Below the pieces are notes generated by a model. The model did not search any database, was not told where the DNA came from, and saw only the letters and a list, made by a program, of their open reading frames with translations. Below, piece by piece: positions 11,957 through 21,458 of a stretch of DNA of 48,983 bases. Both the position numbers and the translations under genes were made by a program. Position 1 is the first letter of the stretch; the number at the start of each line of letters is the position of its first letter. Source of the stretch: Lingula anatina (Eukaryota; Brachiopoda; Lingulata; Lingulida; Lingulidae); the NCBI RefSeq assembly GCF_001039355.2, contig NW_019776103.1:63490-112472 (forward strand), written 5' to 3'.

Positions 11957-13533
11957 AGGCCTCGTCACAAATCAGTTGCGATGCGTCGGGGATGGGTAAA
12001 ACCCAGGAAATTTGAACAAAATCTTGAGACAGATCTCACGATTTTAAACCCGTCGGAGGCTCTCTCCGGACGCCTGCGGGTTGTCGCAGATTTTTTAGAC
12101 ATCGCCACACCCGTCGCGGTCCCCAACTTTGAACTTAAAATTTTAAGATTGCTCGCAAGATTTTTCACCCATTTTAGGCATCCCAGACATAATCTCCGAT
12201 GACCTACGATGCCCTCCGATTAACCCTCATCCACAAGTAAATGGAACCCTACGTAAACCCTGAAACCGGGCCTCAGAGACCCGGTGTACCATGAAAATCT
12301 GACTCCCATCAAAAAACATTCAAAATCTAATTTAATTTGAGTAAATGACTATGATCTTGTAGTATGCATAATGGAGGACACATTGGCACTTTTTGTTAGT
12401 TTGCAGGTGAAAATTTTGAAAAAATAAAAAAAAAAAATTAAAGATTTGTATTTTACCACCCAAGGACTCCCCTATGAAAAAGCTATTTATTTGACATTTG
12501 ATGACCATTTCAACATCTTTTCTTTAAGAACTTTATGAAGAATATATTGAAGTACTTGAAAGTTTAATGGTTAGAAAATTGGGTGAAAAAAATAATAAAA
12601 AAACACATTAAAAAATAAGAAAAATTAAAGATTTATATTCGAACACCCAATGACTCCCCTATGAAAAAGCTTTTTATTTGATATTTGATGAACATTCTGA
12701 CATCTTTTCTTTGAGGATACTTTATGAGGAATATATTGGAAATATTTGAAAGTTTGAATGGTAAAATACTGGGTATGCTATATAAGAAAAATTCAGTAAA
12801 AAGGCGATGGGGCCAATTTCTTGAGTTAAAAATGTAGCATTTTGACATGGAAGTGCAAAACCTACAGGTAGTAAGATGAATACTTGTTTTAAAAATATTC
12901 ACCAAAATTTTCACCACCAAACTTTCAAATAATAGCAAAATGTACATCTCTGTGCAAACTATGTAGAAAACAATGGTATGGTGACTGAATATAAAATAGG
13001 TCCTTTTCTTTATGGGAATCCAAATCTCATGAGACTAGTGGCAAGATTCTGTGTGGGATTGGAAAATCAGGTTGAGATTCAATGTCTGCGAGTAGTCTCC
13101 GACGCCCTCCGACTGAATCGGAGGCGCCCTGCGACGATTCGTACGCTTTATGTGATCGTCTCCGACGAACCGTACGGTGGAATCGTAGTAAATCGCCGTG
13201 TATATAAGGGCGCCTCGGGACCGGATCGCTAAAAGTTTGAGACGCTCTTGCTGCAGGAGGCTGTGACAGAAGGTTTTGAAGATGCCAAGGAGAGGACCAA
13301 GGGGGAAAAATTACAAGAAAAGACGCTCGCAGATATCGTCGGAGGCGATCGGAGGCTAATCCCACGATTTTTCGACAAAACCGGGTCAAAATCCTTGAAA
13401 AAATCTCAGACAATGTGACTGCCCCACTTTTATTTAGGATTATTGCTAGGATTGTTCAAGGATTCTTTATTTTCTACAACGACCCCCGGCCAAAACTAAT
13501 CCCCGACAGATCGCCGACATTGTGACTGGGCCT
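11957..13533. mobile_element. PIF/Harbinger-like element with nested insert
   Basis: The ends are AGGCCTCGTCACA and TGTGACTGGGCCT, with a TAA target duplication (11954-11956, 13534-13536). It is homologous to the copy at 39974-40681, but about 800 bp of foreign DNA (about 12224-13025) interrupts it, including two tandem copies of a roughly 180-bp unit (12431-12795). Near the right side TATATAAGG (13200) precedes an ATG at 13282 reading MPRRGPRGKNYKKRR, possibly the start of a lost element gene. Long overlapping ORFs on both strands here are shadows of the GC-rich inverted-repeat-like ends. Confidence 0.75.
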
Positions 13534-14034
13534 TAAGACTCTCTCTATCTGTCAGTCCCTCTAGCATAAGCCTCTCTCTTTCTCTCTCTCTCTGTCTTGC
13601 ACCTTTTATCCCTTCACTCATTTTGCGTTTTAAATTAACTTAATATGCAACCTGCCTCATACATTACGTCAGTGGCATGAGTATACTGAAGCTTAATTAT
13701 ATATACGTTACAAATAAACTGGCCTGCACAAATATGTATATCACATTCCAACTACAATTACTTTTAATGGTTCTACAATCCGCCAATACACATCTGTCTA
13801 AATCATAAGTTAGTTATAGGTACGTGTACATTTCAGGGCAACCTCATGGTAAATACGAACCAGGCTAAACACTCGTCATTTGACTGGAGTTTATCTATCA
13901 CATTTGTACTTACAGACTTATGAAATGTCACTGACGTATCGGGCTTCACGTTTCAGCTACAGGAAGTCGAAGAACAAAGCCACATTGACGACGTTTTTTT
14001 CTGCTTTTTTACTTTTCTCGCAATAAAAATCAAG

Positions 14035-14050
14035 ATGGCGAACAGTAAAG
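14035..14050 (+). other. Possible short first exon or start region upstream of ligand gene 1
   Basis: A Kozak-like CAAGATGGCGAAC opens five codons (MANSK) and meets a GT donor (AAAG|GTAGTA). It lies 0.7 kb before the conserved anchor exon start. It may be a transcription start region of another transcript. No conserved partner was seen. Confidence 0.15.
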
Positions 14051-14730
14051 GTAGTAGTAACCTAAACCTTAAATGTATGGTGCTTTATGATTGGACAACG
14101 CGTCCTTAGCACCTCCGTAATGTCTCCTACGCGTTAAATAGTGCAGGTGTAATGTGGGTATTTTGAGTCCAGATCATGGCAAAATTGTTTAGTTCCCAAG
14201 CAAAATCACTTAGGATTAATTTGTCAGTAATTATTTTTTCTGTACCCTTCGGCTGATGTCCCTCCCCCATGTACCCTATGATACCCTAGGGCGACCATAA
14301 AAATCTATGTAAACGCAACTGAATATCGACAAAAGCGTATATGTATTGTGCACCGACACGATCGCGATTTGTTTACCGTAATTAAATCATTTCTGATCTA
14401 GCTGCAAAGTACGCGGAACGTTTTATTTTAGACAGTTACGTTGCTAAGGAGAAAAGCAATGCATTATAACTGTAAAAAAAACCCTCTACACTGTTTATGC
14501 CTACACAAAGCAACTGCAATGCCCTTGTTTGAACAATGAAAAGAAAACTGACTTGGTAAAGCGTGTACATATTGCAGCGAGCAGAAAGGCATTTATACGT
14601 TCATGTTCAAGACACGACGTAGCTTAAACTCACTCGTGCACACAGTTCTTGTCGGAGAGTTTTATTTCGTGTCTGTGCAAAAGAATTGTTCCTACAAAGA
14701 ACGAAACGAAGCTGCTTTGTGCCTATGATC

Positions 14731-17700
14731 ATGAATTTCCATGGTTGTCATCACCAATTTCGACGTCCACACGAATACGACGAGCCCCCGCTGCCAGCTC
14801 CGTCACAGTACTCGGACCAGTCCACGACCACTGACGGTCTGTACGCCTCCATTAGACCTTCTAACATCACAACTGTAGGCCCGGCCTCCTTTGACGACTT
14901 CAGTGAGGATGATAATAGTCACCAAGAGCACCATGCATCTCATTTTTATGGCAAAATTATGCGTGAACGACGATGGCGTTTTTGCCTCATGGTCATATTC
15001 ATTATGTGTTTTATACAGATGATAGCCATAGCGGCGCTGGGTGCTGCAATTTACCTTCATCGACTTGGCGACGACAAACCTTCTTCTTGGATAACAGCTA
15101 CTCCTTTCGTCAAACCAAACACCATGACTCAAAACGATGTTCATCTTTACAGTATAGAAGGTCACGCCGGGTTAGCTGAACTTTGTGTTTCTGACTCTAA
15201 TATCAAGCACCGCAGCAAAAACTGCACTATATTTCAAGTACTACAAAAGGTAGTTGCCAGAGTTAACATAATACTTGCCGTATTTAATTGTAAGTCTAAA
15301 AATGCCGCTTTAAAAGCACCCGATTTGCTTTACGGCCTACAAATTGTATTCTTACCTGACGAGGGACATTGTTTTTGGTAGCACTTATGATTTTGTTTCC
15401 AAGACACAATTACTTTATTTTGTGAACGTGAGTGAATCTGTTCATCTTCAATATTTTGTACATCTTCTTGAACCTTACAATGATCATGAACAGAATATTA
15501 TTTGTAAACTCAAACATACCAGAACTAAACGCCTTTGTCATAAAAATAAAACCACTGATGCTGTTTTCCATTTATCTTTGGATTTTAATAATTTTGATTG
15601 GGATATAGTGGTGATTAAACGTAATTATTTTATCTGTCATGAATAAATGTAAAAAATTCCAATAAGAAAGGGGAAGTAGATTTTTTTGATGGCTGATGAC
15701 TCATTGGTTTCACTATTGAAAGCCTTCTAGTTTAAGCTCAGTGAAAAAGTATAACGTTTAATGTTAACTCATTTTATTGCAGCTCATGGAACATTTTGAG
15801 AAGAAAAATGAAGCAGTTGGGAAAGACATCAATAAAACCAGTGATGAAGTTCTTCTATTGAAAAATGTGATGAATGGTACGTCTAATGCAGGCATTATAT
15901 TTTCATATCTGTTTGCGTGTGGTCATTAGACTTCGTTTTTACTTTCTTTTCATTTAATTTTGGTTTACTTATTTTTTTTTTGACTTGATAAGGACAAATT
16001 TATGCAGAATACAAAAAAAAAAAAAAAAAAAAAAAAAATTCCGATGAATCACATTTAGTGAGAAGAAATGCAACAGGTCCATGTCCACACTTGAATCTTC
16101 TTCTGAGAAACTATTTTACTCTGTTTCTAAAGGTTACCCTCCTTTGTCGCAATTTTGAATCGGGCACACTGCCGTTCATTGATTGAATTGATGGACAGGC
16201 AGTATAATATATATAGCAAATATCCTTTGAGTTTTATCTAATATGATGTTTACACTTTTAATGTAATGCAGCTTTGTGTATTTAAGTACTCTGTGTATAG
16301 ACTAATCCCATAGATTCAATATTTCATTCTTAATATCTTTTTTCCTCGGGTCTGATAGGAAATATGGCGAGTCTGTCTACAAACAGTCGTCTGCAAGAGA
16401 TGATGATAAATGTTAAATGTAACGTGTGTAATTGTAAACGAGCTGTACTTTGTCCGTCAGTTCCATATGCTAGAAAAATAATAATAATTAAACAGATGTG
16501 AAGGTGTTATTTGAAGAAAATAGCAATAGTGAGACGATATCTTGCCATAATTTCATTTAAAAAGGTGGCGTAAAAATATATATTTTATAAACTGGTAGGT
16601 CGACCTTGTGTAGTGAGAATGAAACAAGGCCAAAAACATCATGTCCAAGCATTAAACGATAAGTGTTTGCCTGACCCCCCTCTACAGTGGAAGCAGATTT
16701 TATACGCATATTACCACCAGCCAGCTGTGAGGTCAGCTCAAACGTTGTTTGCTTATGAGTCAATCAATGATTTTCATATGAATCCAGAGCCCATGTATGG
16801 GTTTTACTTCCTTTCATACAGTTTCTTTTGTGTACACAAATGCTTAAAGCGGGAATAAAACTGGTCGCCTACACCGACAAAACAGGCCCTATTCGCACAT
16901 AAATAACTCTACGTGTCAAGCACACAGATGCGTATTTTCTATACACTTTTATTTATCATCGTGTACTCTGAAAGAATAAAATGAGAAATACTAAAGGCAA
17001 GGTGGAAACTTTATCGTAGACGTGTATGCATTATGACCTGCATAACTCGGGAACTAAAATGAAAATATGAGGATCCAAGCACAGCGACAAAGTACAAGTG
17101 AACTACCGTGTGTAAAGTCTCAAAACGTTGTGCCGTGAATGCTATAGCTGTGACTTTCTGTGAAGGTAGCCGGTTGTGACCAAGAAGGACACACATTAAA
17201 TGCTGAAATGAGGGACACAGATGTTTTTTTTTTTTTTTTTTAATACACATTTCAGTTATTCATTTTGTATCTAACATTTCTATCAACTGAGAAAACTCTC
17301 CACTATTCCTTTTTTTCATAAATCCCAGAGGCCACCATTTGTGTGCTTCGGCGACCATGTTTTTGTAAACAATCAGCCTCTTCTTATATATCTTAAATGA
17401 CACAGAAAAGAACATAAATGCATTTGAAATGTTTACTACAAAGTCATTGACAAATGTCATTTGGACGAGCATCCTGTGGGTCACAAGGTATTCATATCAT
17501 CTCAGGCTCCACGGTCTGCTTTCTCTATGAAACCCATATTTTATTGCAACCCACTAAAATAGCAGAGAAAATGTTTTAGGCGTCTTTTCTCTTCCTATTT
17601 GTGCGGTTCATCCCTTAAGAGCGTGTGTGATGACTTTTTGGTTCTCATGTATATGAATCATTCCAGGTCTCAAAACTAACTTAACAGACTTACTGCAGAC

Positions 17701-17900
17701 ATCCAAAAAGGACGACATCCCTTTGACAGTGGCACACCTGAGAGGCTCGAGGCCCTCTGACAGTGAGTCCTCTTAACTACTTTTTATTTACCTTAAGTTA
17801 ATGAAAAATTGGAAACATACACAAATACAATAACATATATCCAATAGGGTTCTCTAATAATTTAATACAAAGTTAAAATCCCCCCCCCCAAAAAAAAAAA

Positions 17901-17935
<35 letters not shown>

Positions 17936-18506
17936 AAAGCATGCCGTACTTTTGCATATCTAAAATATGGATGCAATAGTGTCAGCTGTGCATGTAGAAA
18001 TAAGACAAAATTGTATATCAGATATAAATATCAAAAGGATATTACCTTAAATGATTTGGATACATGAAATTATTAACATCTGCTTTAATTAATTTAGCGC
18101 CCCTTAATGCATTTTTATTGCTGTTCTGTTTTCTGTTATAGAATTTACTTGGGAAAGCAGCCCTGACATGTGTAAGGGGGACGTCCGCTATGACACCTCT
18201 GAGAGGTGCTTAACCGTGCAGCGAGAGGGACACTTTCTCGTGTACAGCCAGCTATGCTTATGGGCTCCAGGAACGAGTTCAACTGTGACTTTTGAACATA
18301 AGATAGAGAGAAGGAGTGGAAGTCTATGGTGGGACGAGCTTTATAAAATCTTAAACTTGCGGGACAGCAGCCGAACTGAATGTACCTCTTTGTCAGGTAT
18401 AATATATCTTAAAGAAAACGACAGTGTGAGAGTTAATCTAGAATATGAAGATTTAATTACCAGGGACCGCGAGTTTAATTCCTTTGGTTTATACATGCTC
18501 CCATAA
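14731..18506 (+). CDS. TNF-superfamily ligand, gene 1 (type II membrane protein)
   Basis: Four coding exons were assembled by hand: 14731-15249, 15783-15876, 17667-17762 and 18142-18506. Intron phases are 0, 1 and 1, and together they give 357 residues with no internal stop. Exon 1 encodes a cytoplasmic tail (residues 1-83; Pro-rich around 19-24, YASI at 38-41, acidic 54-61), a transmembrane helix at about 84-109, and the start of the stalk with an NCT glycosylation site. Exons 2-3 form a hydrophilic, heptad-like stalk with NKT and NLT sites, ending in the first TNF-fold strand (LTVAHLRG). Exon 4 is the rest of the TNF homology domain: TWE, LTVQREGHFLVYSQL, SGIIYLKENDSVRV and FGLYML match the family's core strands. 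The extra cysteines recall the EDA/APRIL/BAFF branch, but subfamily is uncertain. The start at 14731 is the first Met shared with the inverted paralogue; in-frame ATGs also occur at 14686 and 14725. Fold assignment is strong; splice sites are predictions. Confidence 0.88.
16361..16412 (+). other. Possible extra stalk exon of ligand gene 1
   Basis: A pyrimidine-rich acceptor (TCTGATAG) would enter in phase 1 and read GNMASLSTNSRLQEMMINVK. The only phase-matching donor is weak (AAAT|GTAACG). The corresponding segments of units 2 and 3 carry a TAG, so this is either a decayed exon or intron sequence. Confidence 0.15.
17881..17936. repeat. Poly-C, poly-A and TAAA microsatellite in the ligand hinge-TNF intron
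   Basis: The tract is shared with units 2 (about 23565-23608) and 3 (AAT version about 27571-27617), with changed unit lengths. Confidence 0.9.
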
Positions 18507-18653
18507 CCATAATGAAATGGATACTGGGAGGCACTGGTTTTATCTGTAAACGTATATGCGTTGCATTTCTGGTGACTCCTGTCTGCGTTTCAAACTTGTG
18601 ATAGTTGTAATGAAATGCAAACTGAAATTATTGCCTTGATGTTCCCTTTTTCA

Positions 18654-19234
18654 CACCCTGAGCTTCAGAGATAACTTGACACTAACCTCTTCACTATAGC
18701 CTATCTTCATCGTGTCAAGTTACCTCTGACCACATTCGATTGCCTCCGCCGCCCGCCAATCCAATTTAAAGCCCGCACTCAATGACTCATTGAACGATCT
18801 AGCCAATGAACGCGAACGAGTCAAAGCGCGCTTTGTTCAAATCCGGACCAATCAAAGATAAGGCTGAATATCAGGGACTTGCCGTAACCTGTGGGCAGCA
18901 CGCAAAATACATCATCCCTCAGTAGATAATTATGCAGGGAATCAAACTGCTCTGGTTTCAATTCCGATATACTCCATGCTTTCTTTGTGTACGGTTATGC
19001 ACTCGGAACTACTCGGATGTCTCCGCACTCGACAATAACTTTGTTGTTAGTATGGAGCTTGCGGAATCAGCCGAGGATTACCTCGGCTGAAAAATTTGGT
19101 GAAAAATTTTGAAACATGGATTCGATTGGCTTATATAAACTAGGTCAAACTATTTTCGTCAGAGGTAACTTGACACGATGAAGATAGGCTATAGTGAAGA
19201 GGTTAGTGTCAAGTTATCTCTGAAGCTCAGGGTG
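18654..19234. mobile_element. hAT-like MITE in the 3' region of ligand gene 1
   Basis: The terminal inverted repeats are about 77 bp and nearly perfect, beginning CACCCTGAGCTTCAGAGATA. The element is flanked by the 8-bp direct repeat CTTTTTCA (18646-18653 and 19235-19242). Unit 2 has the uninterrupted target at about 24318. The target length fits the hAT superfamily. No coding sequence is seen. Confidence 0.85.
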
Positions 19235-19962
19235 CTTTTTCAATGATCTTATAATATAATAATGTATTCCTATGTGTGTGTTCGGGTATTTATATATAGT
19301 GTCTATGAGGGGGCAGATAAAATAATAATGAATAAATATGCATGTATCATATTTGCGTTATAAAATAGAGCACATATATGTCAAGCATTTGGTATAAAAT
19401 ATTTCATTGAAACTGATGCGTATATGGAGCAACATTAAGGAACTGCGGAGTATATTGTAAATAATGAACTTTTGATATCAGTGCACTAATAAAATACTCA
19501 TATTACCTAGGTCACAATGGGAACGTTTTGTTTGGTATGCTATATATGTAGCAAGTTAAATACAATCTGCCTGCGATGATTGTCATACTATAGTGTGTAA
19601 CATGAATGTTTGTGGACAGGTTAACATCGTCAATATGTTATAAATGTATGCCACGCGTCATTTGGCCAAGTGATTCGGCTTCAGTGAACAATAATTTTAT
19701 CTTAATGTTATAAAAAACTGTCTATTTTCAGCACTTTGAAATGTTGATAAGCTATACAAAACTGATGAAGATACGTTGATTACAAGCGAATAAACTTAGT
19801 CCTTACTTAGTCTTTCTCTGCCATGGAGCGCACTGGCTTTTGCATACAAACATGTTATATATACATTAATCATAATATTGTATATGCCCCTTCTTTTGTG
19901 TACCGTATATAAGATTTGTTCTCTGTATAAAGCGCGTCAGAGGAGACCTTGTTATGTGGAGA

Positions 19963-19968
19963 AATAAA
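19963..19968 (+). promoter_or_regulatory. Candidate polyadenylation signal, ligand cassette 1
   Basis: This AATAAA is followed by a T-rich stretch about 1.46 kb after the cassette 1 stop. It is conserved in cassette 2 (24969-24974) but changed to AATAAG in cassette 3. An earlier conserved AATAAA lies at 19488-19493 (cassette 2: 24567-24572). Which one is used cannot be told from sequence. Confidence 0.35.
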
Positions 19969-20844
19969 AGACGTTTTTAACACTTTTTGTCTCCTACCTT
20001 GTTGCTAAGTCCAATCTTACAGGAAAGCAATCAACTTCTTACAAAGTTAAAATTAATGTGAATAAATAAATAGAGAAAAGGGACAAAGTTTCCTAGATGG
20101 AAACTTTGGTCTGTTTTCCCGACTTCAGGATCTCCTCATTTTTTCACACCGTCTGTTCAAATATGCTGTTAATAGATTATGCAACAATCAAACCGTAAAC
20201 CCAAATTCCCACCTTGACGTTTTAGTCAGAATAATGAGGCAGTCTAAGGTTGTTCTAGGTCGTTTTCAAATTCATGCACTCGGTTTTAAAATCATATAGC
20301 GATTTTACAACAGTCGTTTATTATACAATCAAGGTGACAGCCGAGCGTGGTTTCTGTAGCCACTAAATATATGTAAATATATACAATATATTGTTATAAT
20401 TTGTGTCCAACCCCTTACTTAACAATCAACTGGAGGCAACAATTCGCACGGAAAAAAAATTATACTATAGAGCGCGACCATAACGGTTCACATTAACAAA
20501 CTTATATAGAAACAGACAATGTACACCATTCAGTAACTAATTTTAAGTTTATAAATGAAAGGGAATTGATAATTATTATCATTAAAAACAGTCTTTCGTC
20601 CTGGAGCGGGGTAAATACATGTACTTCCCCCAGCATAAAATTGTATTCTTAAGCTAACGATAGTAAAAAAATCAAACCACATTTTACACACAATGAGCAG
20701 TAGAAGTGTCACCCCCTGAATCAGAGTAATCAAATAATTATCAAATAATCAATAATGAAAGTAGACAGATCTTGGGTAGTTATAATGCCTGCTTTATTTT
20801 TTTGTGAAATTTGATGATAATAAAATGATACTAGGATGTGAACG

Positions 20845-21166
20845 TCCCAGAAGGTATAGTTCCGTTGGATCAACGTTGAAAACAGGTTGATACATTGAAT
20901 TGCTTGTGATCTACCTAAATTCAATGTAAAATCAACGTTAATCCAGCCACGTCGAAACACCGTCATAATGTGACGTTGACTCAACGTTGTATTTTGGTCA
21001 TTGACACAACCTTGCTTAATTGTTGTAAAAGTGATACTCTGACGTTGATACAATGTTGTTATCTGAGGTTGAGTCAACTTTCAAATCCAATGTTTATCCA
21101 ACGTCTTATCAACGTTATGGTTTAACGTTGTTTCAATGTTAAAACAACATATTTTGCCCACTGGGG
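20845..21166. mobile_element. CAACGTTG-type MITE at the unit 1/unit 2 junction
   Basis: The element has TCCCAG at its left and TTTTGCCCACTGGG at its right, with many CAACGTTG and AACGTTGT variants. It sits exactly between the end of unit 1 and the start of unit 2. Confidence 0.7.
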
Positions 21167-21458
21167 TGAGTGAATATGTTCATCTCTAATATTTTGTACA
21201 TTTTCTTGAACTTTACAATTGTCATGAACAGAATATTATTTGTAAACTCAAAATCTACCTGAACTAAACTTCTTTGTCATGCTGTTATCCATTTATCGTT
21301 GTATTTTAAATATTTTAAATAAATGTAAAAGAAAAGTCAAACAGAAAGAGGAAGTAGAGTGTATTGGGGGCTGATGACTCATTGCTTTCACTGAAAGCCT
21401 GCTAGTTTAAGGCTCAGTGGAAATGTAGAAAGTTTAATCTTATTTCATTTTATTGCAG

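Larger units (their letters stand above)
15426..20840 (+). repeat. Tandem segmental duplication, unit 1
   Basis: This is the first of three roughly 4-5.5 kb direct repeats. It starts about 175 bases after the donor of the anchor exon, so it contains the stalk, hinge and TNF domain exons, their introns and about 2.3 kb of 3' sequence, but not the anchor exon. Its length is increased by a 581-bp hAT-like MITE (18654-19234). Confidence 0.85.

Noticed and set aside
12978-13413. Long overlapping ORFs on both strands (also 39944-40508)
   Set aside because: They are shadows of a non-coding Harbinger-like MITE, present on both strands and repeated wherever the element occurs.
14803-15165. 120-residue minus-strand frame opposite the ligand anchor exon
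   Set aside because: Shadow of the real plus-strand exon; the sense frame is conserved in the inverted paralogue.
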